Assembly (NCBI GenBank): GCA_002633025.1 | Contig: NMRB01000823.1 | Coordinates: 35,575 to 99,574, forward strand | Origin: Notospermus geniculatus | Lineage: Eukaryota; Nemertea; Pilidiophora; Heteronemertea; Lineidae | Direction: 5' to 3' | DNA: 64,000 bases | Shown: piece by piece, positions 25,265 through 36,783 of the stretch | Position numbering within the stretch: the stretch's first letter is position 1 | How the letters are laid out: every line of letters starts with the position of its first letter | Made by a program: the position numbers and the translations under genes | Notes under the pieces: generated by a model | The model's database searches: none | Seen by the model: only the letters and a program-made list of their open reading frames with translations | Told to the model about the DNA's origin: nothing

Positions 25265-25530
25265 GGTAATGAGCAAAAAATACCAAAAGTGACATGGGCT
25301 AAAGATAATAAACAAAAAATATCAAAAAGTGACAAAGGCCAAAAGGTAATAAACAAAAACTAATAAAAGTGACATAGGCTAAAAGGTAATAAATAAAAAA
25401 ATATCAAAAATGACAAAGCCTAAAGGGTAATGAACAAAAAATACCAAAAGTAAAATTGGACTAAAAGGTAATGAACAAAAAACCAAAAGTGGCATAGGCT
25501 TAAAGGTAATAAACAAAAAACACCAAAAAA
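25265..25530. repeat. A-rich minisatellite (copy 2 block)
   Basis: Homologue of 12024-12285, almost base for base the same. Confidence 0.85.
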
Positions 25531-25890
25531 CAAACTCTGGGAGTTCCCACAAGGAAAGGGAGGCTTAGGATGACACTGTGAATCAAGCTGGTAATGTCAT
25601 GTTTGTCCTTTGCAACTTCGATGCACTTCAGCCCGAGGACCTTAAGGATAAGACAGCAGCTCAGTTGTCATAGCAATTTCAAAACAATTCCTTTAAAATT
25701 TTCTAAAACACTGGTCGGCAACAAGTAGGCTTATACACACAAGGTCTTCAGGAAGAGACAAAATGGAAAAGAAAATTGTAATAGGTTCTTGTTGTTCGCC
25801 AGTTACCTGGTTACACTCTCTGCTCTATGATGTAGCTTGGCGACTGTGCCCTAATGGAGACCATGCTTATTTCATTTTGCAACAACTATT

Positions 25891-25922
25891 AGTGGCACAA
25901 TACTATTGAGTATTGTGCCACT
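25891..25922. repeat. 32-bp hairpin present only in copy 2
   Basis: Arms AGTGGCACAATACT (25891-25904) and AGTATTGTGCCACT (25909-25922) are perfect reverse complements around ATTG. Copy 1 has only CTATTGCGCCACTAAGG at this place, as if the palindrome had been deleted down to part of one arm. Confidence 0.85.
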
Positions 25923-28818
25923 AAGGCAAGCCCTTTCAAATCCTCGTCTACCTTGTGAACATCTTTGAATACATGTACTTTTCTCAGCTGAGAGAGGACA
26001 CAACTGGTTCCCCTTTCTGTAATTTTAATCAGACAAATGAAATGGTCCAGGGACCATGTGCTCACCTGTGGTCCCCCTGACGTTTATAGCAGATAATGAG
26101 ATACATGTATATGGGCCGAAATTTGTTGTACACATAGAGGTCACCGAGATACATCAACATACCAAATTAGAACACTGTACATGTAGGTTGAATAGTAACG
26201 AAATGTGCCCCCTAATGGCAAAACTTTGAACTTTTGAACTCTGTGACCCTTGGAAAGAGGTCAAATCAATAATACGTATTATATATCATGTATCCTCATT
26301 AGACGTAGCCTACCTGTGATAAAAATTTGGTGAGGATCTGGCCAACGGTTAAGGTTAAAGCGCACTTCAATTTTTTTCAGTTTTGGCCCCCTGACGTTCT
26401 AAGAATTAGATGAACATGTGTACCAAGTTTAATGTCTCTAGCTCTAGTGGTTACAAAACATATCCCTGTTGTCTAGCGACGATGACGGACACAGCATGAC
26501 ATAGGCTCACAGATGAGTCAAAAATACACGCTCTTCTTAACAATTATGACTATGACCGTGACCAAATGCATCTAGTGATTGAGCTTTCCACAATCGTAAT
26601 TTCAAATAATGAACATGAACAGCAACTACATTTTTCTTTTTCGGTTCTAATTTCCAAGACTCAGTTTTCAATATTCCCTTCTCATTTTCTTGTATCTAAT
26701 TTCTATCAGCGAAGAGTACTGGAATTGGCAATGGCATCTTGTCCTCTTTAATAGCAATGCTGCCATTCTAGAAATGAGATTGCCTGATTTGCGGATTCGT
26801 AGACCAGGTGGTTAGAAACGAAGGTGTTTAATACTGATGGGGTCACAATCAGTTTAGCCTGGATGTTCCATTGTGGTATAACTCATTTGTACCAAAGAGC
26901 TGCCAGGTAGTACCTTCTGTGGGTAGTTTTACAAAGGTTTTTGTTCAGGGTTGCTCATTTGATGATCTAAATGAGGCAACAATTTCCATAAACACTAAAA
27001 TTTCATAGACAGAGGTTAACAGCGAAACCCATTGCTTTGAATACGAAAATTTACATTGATAACGTTTTAAAGATTTCAAAACGACAAGGCGTTTTACCAG
27101 CAACTTGAAAAGGGCAGGGTGCTACTTTGGTCCGAAAAAGGGCATTTTTTGTCACAACAAAGTGAGTCTACAGAAGAGAAATAAGAGAATTTGACTGTTT
27201 TAGAACAACCCAAGCGTTTTTGTGAAGCAAACTAGGCTTTTTAAAGGCACCTTTATGCATCACAAGTCTTATTAAAGGTTTCCAGGCTGAAAAAGACTAA
27301 AAAAAAACAGAAATCAGGAGTTAAAAGAGGCACGGTGCGCCGCCTGGCGGAGCAGGGCGCCGCGCGTTGCTAAAACTCTTTAGCAGAAACGCTAATGACA
27401 TTTTAGTTCTATAAGAGCAAATGCCTCCACTACAGCAGCAGATGTTGTTTGGCACCCACTCTACAGAGAAAGCATTCTAATCATTTTCCCATCAGACATT
27501 CAGTATAAGATGATGCGCAGAAGATGACATGCTTAAATTTTAATGAAATATACTCTAACCTTTTCCTTGCGATGTTTGTGCAAAGCAGTTTACTTGCATT
27601 TCTTCATACACGAAATGACAAACAGAGAAATTTTTCAAATCTGCTGTATAACCCACCTGGTTGTAGGCCTACATGTAAATGACTAGAGAGGTTCAAAAGC
27701 CTTAAAGGGAGACTCCACTCATTGTGAACTTTTGAATTTTTATCAATCCATGGAGACTATTGCCGTGAGTTTTGATGTCACCTAGTGTCAATGCTGACGA
27801 CCTTCGTAGTGAATGAGCTAATACTGTGACTGCCTGGGCCTATTGGTAGTACCTTCATAAATATGCATTGGGCACATATGACATCACATGTGCTGCGGAA
27901 TGGGCCCCTTGCCCTTGGGATGTATTTAAAATACTTAAAATGATGAGTTTGCTGATGTTAAAAAAATATGACATGTTGCAGATATCAATGAATTTGAATA
28001 CGATATTTCAAAAATCCAAAATTTTACACAATGAATGCAGTCTCCCTTTAACATTCCTGAAAAATTGTTTAGGAAGATTTGTCGGCTGTTGAGGGCCATT
28101 CATTCATTCAATACCATGGCCATTCATCCATCCCATTTTTTCCATTGATCGCAAAGGTTTTGTGGCCCTGTTTTTTCCTCAGGTAGAAATTACCTTGTCT
28201 AGTTGACAGCATCATGTGTGTGAGATAGATAGATCCCAAGGCTCCAGAAATTGACATCCCGAGACTGCGCATGTATGGGTTAAGATCCCTGCGCTGAAAT
28301 TGATAACCTCAATCGATCCACCGCCTCAACCAGTCTGTTACCTGGCAGAAATACAATATTTACCAAATGATTTTTTCAGACGTATTTCCACGATTTCTGC
28401 CTGATTAGGCAAGTGTTGGGTTTTTAATACAGGGCCGCTCCAGGGTATGAGATAGAAGACGATATTGTACCTGAAGGTTTGTCACTGAAACTGCTCGGTT
28501 ACCTTTCACAATGACACAAAGTCTTGGTGGGAAACCTGTTAAGTTTTACACTGGAAATGGTAGACAGGCAACCATTTTTAAAAGTGGCAGGTGGTGGATT
28601 CTAATTGTTATTGACCTTCCTCGAGCGAAGCTGATAGAGATAAACGGAATACCCTTAAAATAACAGCTCTGGATTGATGGCAATGTGTATTGGATTAGAT
28701 GGGGAAAAACGAGAATGTGTTTGCTTCTCTTGACAAAAGAAATTATAACTTCTATGAGAAATGAGGAAGATAACTAATTGATAAAACAGATTTATAATAA
28801 TGCTTGCAGTATATAACC

Positions 28819-29231
28819 GGTGTGTTTCAAAAAGTGTTCCGTACGACACCAAAAAAATGTCACCATTCTTTTGTCTACTGCTGACATGTTGTTTCTTGAA
28901 ACTCTACAATATTCATGTCAGATCTAGGTATCATGGAACTCTAAATTATGACACTGCAGACTGATTGATCTATTAGCCCTTTAAAGTCTGACAATAGAAA
29001 GAAGTTTTGGTGTCGGACGGAACGCTAGATTTTGCAGGTAAGCTCAATATTTTTGATACCCTCCTCCAAATACGTGTACACTGTACATCCCAGATGGAGA
29101 AAGTAATAGCTAAAGGTCTACATGTATATTATTGATTACAAAATTTGATTTTTGGAAAATCAATGGACCAAATCTTTGTGATCTTTGAATTTTGTCCCAT
29201 TTTCTTGAGTGACCAATTTTGAAACACACCC
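28819..29231 (-). mobile_element. 413-bp TIR transposon (GGGTGTGTTTCAAAA family), copy b
   Basis: Homologue of 16516-16929 in the second 12.3-kb block, with the same AACC target duplication (28815-28818 and 29232-29235). One G has been lost from the left end. Confidence 0.85.
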
Positions 29232-29272
29232 AACCATTAATTTAATACCTCGATAGGAAACCTAGTGTGCAG

Positions 29273-29406
29273 ATACTGGTGTCGTGGAATACTGTCAGAA
29301 AACTCCAGGCAGTCATTGACAGTAGCACGAGACAACCTCATCAAGCCAACAAAAGATCTGATCAGCTCGTTATCCACATGCATCGTTCTCAGTCAGGTGG
29401 CTCAAG
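29273..29406 (+). CDS. Candidate internal exon (copy 2), family not recognised
   Basis: Homologue of 16971-17104, with the same acceptor and donor. The reading differs at a few residues (GIL for GLL, SLTVA for SLREA). The remaining roughly 80 bases are identical. The open frame runs on past the donor in this copy. The exon call is weak. Confidence 0.25.
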
Positions 29407-29705
29407 GTGTGAAATATCCAATCATAAACTATTTCTATACTTGGTAATAATGAGGCTATTATCTTTAGAAATTGGCGCGTGGGGTTGTGAGGTGGATACA
29501 GTGGGGAATGTTGAGTGAACAGCAGGAGCATTGAGTAGGAACTTCAGACGACATGAACTGAGATGTCTAAGCCATGAAACAAAAAGCCAGTAGCACTGAA
29601 GGGGATCTGAGACAGTCCTTATGAAAAATTTGGAAGGTTAATATGGATAGTAGATTTTTTTATAATGAAACTCTTAATTCACAAAGTAGAATACGGAGAA
29701 CAGGG

Positions 29706-29797
29706 GTTGTATGCACAAAACATCTTGCGTGTAAAATTTCCCTTATCTTTTGTTTGGAACAATAGTTTAAGGGAAATTTTTACTTAAGATGTTTTAT
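29706..29797 (-). mobile_element. Palindromic MITE, GGGCCCGTATGCAT family, copy 2 (truncated)
   Basis: The arms GTATGCACAAAACATCTTG and TTACTTAAGATGTTTTATGC and the core TCTTTTGTTTGGAACAATAG match the element at 1810-1924 in reverse orientation. The outer GGGCCC part is missing on the right, where the next element is inserted. Confidence 0.7.
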
Positions 29798-29919
29798 GCC
29801 TGCCGCACACTGGAGAGGCAGAAAAGTCACCGAAAAATACACGCACACGCCAGCTATCTGCTGAGCAAATGGTCTCGACTGACTTTTTGCTCAGCAGATA
29901 GCTCCAGTGTGCGGCAGGC
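29798..29919. mobile_element. 122-bp palindromic element with TTTAT target duplication
   Basis: The ends are GCCTGCCGCACACTGGAG (29798-29815) and CTCCAGTGTGCGGCAGGC (29902-29919), perfect reverse complements. Inside lies a second stem, AGCTATCTGCTGAGCAAA with TTGCTCAGCAGATAGCT. TTTAT flanks it at 29793-29797 and 29920-29924. It sits at the end of the preceding palindromic MITE, so it is a nested insertion. The tip CCGCACACTGG resembles the tip of the 12828-13074 element. Confidence 0.8.
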
Positions 29920-29924
29920 TTTAT

Positions 29925-31426
29925 CAAGACACTTGTCCAGAATCTATTTCACATAAAGAAATATGAAGCATAGCAGTATGTTTGGTGGTGTAATGCTGCT
30001 TCATGCTTCCAACGAATCGTAAGCCCTATAAATGAAATGGACAAAACAGCAGATTCAGCGTATAGTTTTCAGTGAATTAAAGAATAGATCATGATTTCTT
30101 GTGTCCAACTCAATTAGCAGTTGAGTGGCGCACTGTAGATGTGTAAGACGCTCCCTAAGTTCAGTCGCAAAAGCAAAGCTGGAGACTGAATAACGACGAA
30201 TCTAGCACCGAGAGAGTCAAAATGATAGACAAGTAATTCTAGAGAGGATAATATAAAGCAATCTTCAGCAACGTGCCAAAAATCATCACCAAATCAGAAT
30301 CAACAATGTGTCATATGAATAACCTGCCAGATAATCACCAGAGGAGGAAATGATTACAGATTGGTCACATGATCTCAGAGATCCACTCCGCGCAATCACA
30401 GCCGCTAATTACAATGTAAAGTCGAGTGCACACCCAAGGATCCAACATCACACAGCGATACATCACTGGTAACCATGGAAACATCCAAACACACTTCCAC
30501 AAATAGCGAAGCGTGATTCCTTGGTGACTTTGCTCAATCTATAAATTGGAGACTATAGGTATGTTTGAGGATAATTACTAGAACTGTTGGGGTCTGGGAT
30601 CATACCACGCATGCGTGGGAAGTTGGGGAAAAACAGAATATTGAGATCACTTTCATCTACATGTGTGTACTTTAATATTTTAATGATGGTCATTGTTTTA
30701 CTTCTTAAACAAGTCAACTCCCTTTCTGATACTAATACCGGTACATGTATGTTTAATAATGAAAGCCAACTGGGGTCTTTCTCAGGGACAATGACCATCA
30801 TTTTCTGGGGTCGAAAATTTGCAACATTTGCAGACGACTTTATGTTTTTCATCATTTTTGTGTGTTGTTTTTGGTGTTTCTATTTTGGATATCTTTAATA
30901 ATGAAAGGGTTTTAAAATGAATACTGTTTATATTCTGCAGTTTAATGGAACATTTTCATAATATCACATCTTGGCTGCAAAAAAATGTCCAATGTCTAGG
31001 TGAACTAGGAAACAGAATAAAACTAGCAGAATTAGCAGAAGGAAATAGCAGTAGACTTGGATTGGGTTGTGTGAAAAACCTCATGCAATGTTCTGATGTG
31101 CAGAAAACCTGGTGGAGACAACCAGCAGATTCTTTAAGAATCGTATAACCTTGTGTGGCAATACAGTCAAAGAAATAATTTGCTTTCATCAGCAAAAACG
31201 TTTGCAACCATATAAAATTAATTAAATGATTAATGCTCTGTCTGATCTCTATCTAGCATTCATCAGGTCGTCATGCAAGCTTAATCTCGCTAGTAGTGAT
31301 TGACACCCCATGGCATACTGTTTTTTTTTACCACAGATCAACTCGGTGTATTTGAAATGCTTTTTGTTGATTTCCTGCGGCAACAGAAACGAGGATCAAT
31401 GTACATTATCCAGACAAACTGTATGG
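29925..31426. other. Single-copy non-coding DNA
   Basis: Short ORFs occur on both strands (for example 30587-30898 plus and 30553-30855 minus overlapping), but none has recognisable protein features or good splice sites. Confidence 0.5.
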
Positions 31427-31842
31427 GGTGTGTTTCAAAATTGGTCACCCAAGAAAATGGGGCAAAATTTAACTTTAAAATGATCACAACGATTTGTGCC
31501 ATTGATTTTCCAAAAATCAAATGTAGTATTTGATAATATAGACCTTTAACTATTAGTTTCTCCATCTGGGATGCACAGTGTACACTCATTTGAAGGAGGG
31601 TATCAAAAAATATTGAGCTTACCAGCAAAATCTATCGTTCCGTCCGACACCAAAACTACTTTCTGCTGTCAGACTTTAAAGGGTTAATAGATCAATTAGT
31701 TTGCAGTGCCATAATTTACAACTCCATGATACCTAGATCTGACATGAATATTATAGAGTTTCAAGAAACAGCCTTTCACCAGTAGACAAAAGAATGGTTA
31801 AAATTTTCCGGTGTCGAACGGAACACTTTTTGAAACATACCC
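31427..31842 (+). mobile_element. 416-bp TIR transposon (GGGTGTGTTTCAAAA family), copy c
   Basis: The ends GGTGTGTTTCAAAA and TTTTTGAAACATACCC are flanked by ATGG (31423-31426 and 31843-31846). The interior matches the copies at 16516 and 28819 in the opposite orientation. The 4-kb duplication starts inside this element, at 31546. Confidence 0.85.
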
Positions 31843-32355
31843 ATGGGAATGATTTTTAAAGGTACGACATTCATGAATGAAAAGTAAGCTTTTTTCCACC
31901 CTCTCCCAGTCATCAAACTCATCCAGCTCCCATCAGGTACATACACGAATCAAGTCATTCACCCATGACATCAAGTTCACAGCGGTCACTATGGCCTCTG
32001 CCGAACAATGATTCATTCCACTCGGAGACACACCCTCATAATACCCCAATGACTTCAACTGCACGTCAACTATACTGAATACAAATCAATATTCACATAT
32101 ATCACCATCAATTCTGGCAACGGGGGACATATTATCAACATCGTATGAAACAAAGGAGATTATCCAACAGCTCGTCAAGTTACGAGCTGGAATAATCATC
32201 ATTGCTGTTGAATAACCATTCCTGATAATTTGACTATTGGTGTGTTTAAGCAAATATTCAAACTTCCACCAGTAGTGAAAACTTGCGAAATGCTATCCAT
32301 CATACCTCAGGAGTGTACTCAATTCAGTGGTCACTCATATTCTCGCCAAATATTA

Positions 32356-32503
32356 GGGAGGTTTAGAAATCAAACGATAAAAGTGAACGTTAACGACAAC
32401 GTTATTTTTGTACCGAAAATGCAATATAAAATGTGGTTAATGTGTAGTATGAAAATTAACGTTGTCGTAAAGTTTACGTTTATCATTTGATTTCAAACCT
32501 CCC
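32356..32503. mobile_element. 148-bp MITE with TATTA target duplication (copy 1)
   Basis: The ends GGGAGGTTTAGAAATCAAAC and GATTTCAAACCTCCC are reverse complements. The match continues about 50 bp inward, including GTTAACGACAACGTTA against TTAACGTTGTCG. TATTA lies on both sides (32351-32355 and 32504-32508). The homologue is 36636-36783. Confidence 0.82.
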
Positions 32504-34057
32504 TATTATTCAGGGCCTTGTCGTTTGAAACTAACGTTTGCACTATTGCGGCATAAGGGGAGTTAACGGGATGGTCCAGCCAGCACTAAGACTATAACAT
32601 TAACATTATTTTTCACATTGCCAATGTACATCAGAAATAGCGTCAGCGTAAAAGTGCTATCGTTAACAGAGCGATTTCTTGAAGTCTCGGTCAATTTTAT
32701 TTACTAATGTTTCCTTCATATACCGTCAGTGAAAACAATCATTTAAGTTTATGCCAAGATAACCCTAAAACTCAGACAAGCCAGCCCCAATGTATCGGGT
32801 CTGCGTGTCATTTCATCAAACATCATTTGATCAAGTTTCATGTTTGAATGCTGGTGATGTCTAGTCCAACCCTGGTGAACCCATACATCCGCCGTCAAGT
32901 GCCCAACATCGTGACTTGTCAGTGCTGTACGTTAAAACCAAGAAACCTCATTCATGAAACTGAAGAACAAAGCGAAGTACTGAAAAACATCAGGGGTGCA
33001 GTGATCATGAATGGACTGACAAAGCAGGAAAACATGCAACTTCTTCATAGCAGACATATCAGGACTCGTAGAGCTTCACGTAATACTGCCATTGTGTTTC
33101 TATATTATGTCATCAGTGCAGGTGGAAAATGGCTTCCTAAAGAGTAAAAATCTGCTCGATGATGGCACAACTCCAAAGAAATGTAACAGTGAATATAGAA
33201 ATACCAGGATGTAATTTAGAAGTGTTAGAATACCTCGTTTCGTGCGAGGAGTTTCTCACAAATGATATCATGTTACTGGAATGAATACGATTGTGTTTCT
33301 GATTCACACATGTGAAGATGACACGGTAGGTATCTCGTGACAAATACGGGATATTCCAACTCAGCGGGATGATGAATAGCATACATCAACAGCAGATGTA
33401 ACATACTAATCCCGTAAGTAATCTGACTCCTATGCCGAGTGCATCACGACATTTTTAACTAAAAGTTTGTTTCGAAACATCGTTGACAAAAAGATTAATC
33501 ATTTACCAAAGGGAGGTTGTTTATAATATTTCAACATTATCAGAACTACAAAGGGTAAGCAGTTATTCAGCAACAACGCGCTTGACAAGATTCTCGAAAA
33601 AGCTCATCAAAAACTAGCAAAAATAAACAGATTTTCTTGCATGGTACACTTTCAGAAAGGGAGGGGCTTCACTTCCCCTATTTTTCTTTCTAGAGTTGAG
33701 AAAATGTTGTCAGAGTGTGAACGAGTCTTAAGGATGCAGATGGCAAATTGTTCTCCACCACAGGGGTTGGCACGAAGGGTTCATTCGGTGAAAAGTACCA
33801 AATCCCCCAAAATACGGGGTTTACTGACAATGCACTGTTACTGACAACATAGTTCCGTGTCAGGTCCCTGTGTTCTGAACCTTGAAGGAACAAGTCTAAA
33901 CTAAGATCCAATTAGAAAATTACTTTGAATGATGAGCATCGTACTTTTACGTATGGACCTGCAATGCATTCACAGTGGTGGCAGTGGAAGTAGCTGCACT
34001 TTTTCAGCTACATTAGTTCATTTACAACAAAAGACAAGTATTGTCCAGCAATCAACC

Positions 34058-34313
34058 TTAAAGCCACACTGTATTGAATTCAGAAAGTCTTACGTCCTCC
34101 GACGTTAGTGTAGTGTAAAGTGTACTGTGCTCTCTCTGAACGCATTAGAGCACTGCCTGCAGTTTTTTCAATGTGTGCTGAAAACAATAGCTTTATTCTT
34201 GGAAGTACGTATCAGGCAAGCACTTTGGAGAACTTCACGAGGCTATGAGACCGCTACCTGCACTCTCCTAATACTTTAAAAATACTGTAAAATTCAACAT
34301 AGTTGGGCTTTAA
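34058..34313 (+). mobile_element. 256-bp dispersed element, TTAAAGCC family, copy 1
   Basis: The left end TTAAAGCCACACTGTATTGA and the right end (TTCAACATAGTTGGGCTTTAA read inward) form imperfect inverted repeats bounded by TTAA. Five copies lie in the window: here, 38338-38594, 41503-41753 (reverse), 59786-60045 and 63627-63888. A fragment is at 42479-42506. A TTAA boundary would fit piggyBac-type transposition, but TTAA may simply be part of the repeat. Confidence 0.72.
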
Positions 34314-34741
34314 AGCCAAAACCAAACTTCACTACCACTATGGATATGCATCATTAGGAAGAAGTGAGATCCCTTAGCTAAAAGTCAACCTGCTGAAATA
34401 GTGCGGTAGCAACTCAGCCCCACCCAAGCCACTTCAGCTGCCTCCACTGATCCATATCGCCAAACAAACCATCACCATGGCAACAGTAACCACAGCAACA
34501 AGACAAATGGACACAGATAGGAATTGATGAGTTTGATTATCTATAATTATGGTTACTATATGAATACATTTCTGCGCTGAGATCAGAATTAGCCAATCTG
34601 AATATTGGAGAAAATGCACAGATTGGGTTATCCTCAAAAAAAAGTCTGCAGTTGATTTTTCAGTGTATTACAACTTGTGGGAATTAAGAGGGCAAACAAC
34701 CAACTAGCCACCATAATGTTAACCTGACCCACGTCCAGGTA

Positions 34742-34985
34742 CACTCATGGCCAAAATAAATGGACAGCAGTTTTTCTTGAATATTTCCAAACCAATGGGG
34801 TAGAGAAAGTTGGTCCCAACATATATAGTAGCAAATTTTTCTGGCTATCTGATGGTATCAGCGTCAAAAAATTTTGCTGTTAGCCGCATTTGACAGAAGG
34901 AATTTTGGAAAGGCAAATTTCTCCACCCCATTGGTTTAGAGATATTCAAGAAAAACTGCTGTCCATTTATTTTTGGCCATGAGTG
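34742..34985. mobile_element. 244-bp Tc1/mariner-like MITE (copy 1)
   Basis: Inverted repeats of about 68 bp begin CACTCATGGCCAAAA and end TTTTTGGCCATGAGTG, flanked by TA (34740-34741 and 34986-34987). The TGGCCAAAA tip with a TA target is typical of Tc1-like ends. There is no transposase frame. The homologue in the second copy is 39030-39272. Confidence 0.85.
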
Positions 34986-35825
34986 TACAGTATTGAGTAC
35001 CGAAACTCACTGGCTGCACAAATTGAGCCTCTGACAATCCCTCCAAACAGCCAAACACGTATCTCCCAGACAGCCATAGTATCCCTGGATGACATGGAAG
35101 CAGCGACATGCGCCTTCCTTGATCCTAGTTTAAACATAACAAAAACACCCAGACTGCCCTCACCCCACCCTTTCCTGGACACAGTGCATCACCAAGAGAC
35201 AGGGATTTGTCACAGGATACCTGGCTCGCATACAGCATCAAATAAAAGGCAAAACAGAATATGCTGGCGAACGTGACAAGGGAACTGGCGTCTTTCACTC
35301 GTTTGATGCTTTTTTAGTGTTCGTTAAAGTCCCCAAAACATTTTCATCTCAGAAGGGTTGTAATCCAAAACTTCTTTCATGTTTGATTTTAGCAACCCAA
35401 GAAGTTTTACTGAGGAAAAATTTGAGTAGTTTGTTGAATACTATTAATAGCATATTTGAATTCAATACTTGATCCAAGCGCCATTTGCGAGGTTCCACTG
35501 AGGAAGTCGAGGGAAGGAAAATGAAACGTAGCTGTGAGAAGTCACATAGGTCTCAAACTAGAAACGCTTCTGAACTCCAGTAGATCCTAAATGCCACAGA
35601 CACCGCCGACATTTTGTGTTGCTATTTAATGCCTCGAAGCAAATTATTAAAAAGCTGACAGTTCCCTATGCGATCCACTACAAAGACAGAACTTCAAAGG
35701 TCTTTAGTTTAGGATCAGTTCATCAGAATTTTTTTTCACTTCTGGTAGGAATTTGAGCCAGATCTGCCGACCTCCCACCTTAGCACTTTTTGCTGATTTT
35801 GCATGGTCTATCCGTGGACTGACAC

Positions 35826-36122
35826 TTAACTATTAGTTTCTCCATCTGGGATGCACAGTGTGCACTCATTTGAAGGAGGGTATCAAAAAATATTGAGCTT
35901 ACCAGCAAAATCTATCGTTCCATCCGACACCAAAACTACTTTCTGCTGTCAGACTTTAAAGGGTTAATAGGGATCAATTAGTTTGCAGTGCCATAATTTA
36001 GAGCTCCATGATACCTAGATATGACATTGATATTGTAGAGTTTCAAGAAACAGACTCACCAGTAGACAAAAGAATGGTGAGAATTTTCTGGTGTCAAACG
36101 GAACACTTTTTGAAACACACCC
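35826..36122 (+). mobile_element. GGGTGTGTTTCAAAA family, copy d, 5'-truncated
   Basis: Corresponds to 31546-31842. The left third is missing because the duplicated block starts inside the element. The right end GAAACACACCC is followed by ATGG, as in copy c. Confidence 0.8.
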
Positions 36123-36635
36123 ATGGGAATGATTTTTAAAGGTACGACATTCATGATGGAAAAGTAAGCTTTTTTCCACCCTCTCCCAGTCATCAAACTC
36201 ATCCATCTCCCATCAGGTACATACACGAATCAAGTCATTCACCCATGACATCAAGTTCACAGCGGTCACTACGGCCTCTGCGAAACAATGATTCATTCCA
36301 CTCGGAGACACACCCTCATAATACCCCGATGACTTCAACTGCACGTCAACTATACTGAATACAAATCAATATTCACATATATCACCATCAATTCTGGCAA
36401 CGGGGGACATATTATCAACATCGTATGAAACAAAGGAGATTATCCATCAGCTCGTCAAGTTACGAACTGGAATAATCATCACTGCTGTTGAATAACCATT
36501 CCTGATAATTTGACTATTGGTGTGTTTAAGCAAATATTCAAACTTCCACCAGTAGTGAAAACTTGTGAAATGCTATCCATCATACCTCAGGAGTGTACTC
36601 AATTCAGTGGTCACTCATATTCTCGCCAAATATTA

Positions 36636-36783
36636 GGGAAGTTTAGAAATCAAGCGATAAACGTGAACGTTAACGACAACGTTATTTTTGTACCGAAAAT
36701 GCAATATAAAATCTGGTTAATGTGTAGCATGAAAATTGACGTTGTCGTAAAGTTTACGTTTATCGTTTGATTTCAAACCTCCC
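36636..36783. mobile_element. 148-bp MITE with TATTA target duplication (copy 2)
   Basis: Homologue of 32356-32503, flanked by TATTA at 36631-36635 and 36784-36788. Confidence 0.8.

Larger units (their letters stand above)
17116..29416. repeat. 12.3-kb direct duplication, copy 2
   Basis: This is the same order of features as 4831-17115. Copy 2 carries the 1036-base segment 22318-23353 and a 32-base palindrome at 25891-25922. It lacks the MITE found at 12828-13074 in copy 1. The junction between the copies (17115/17116) shows no N. After 29416 the sequence becomes single copy. Confidence 0.95.
31546..35738. repeat. 4.2-kb direct duplication, copy 1
   Basis: Repeated in the same orientation at 35826-40456, with an 87-base spacer (35739-35825) found only here. 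It contains the TIR elements at 32356, 34058 and 34742. It lacks the 430-bp insertion present in copy 2. Confidence 0.95.

Noticed and set aside
32848-33147. 99-codon ORF retained at 37131-37442
   Set aside because: Differences between the copies are mostly amino-acid changing, with an indel at the start; no sign of selection.
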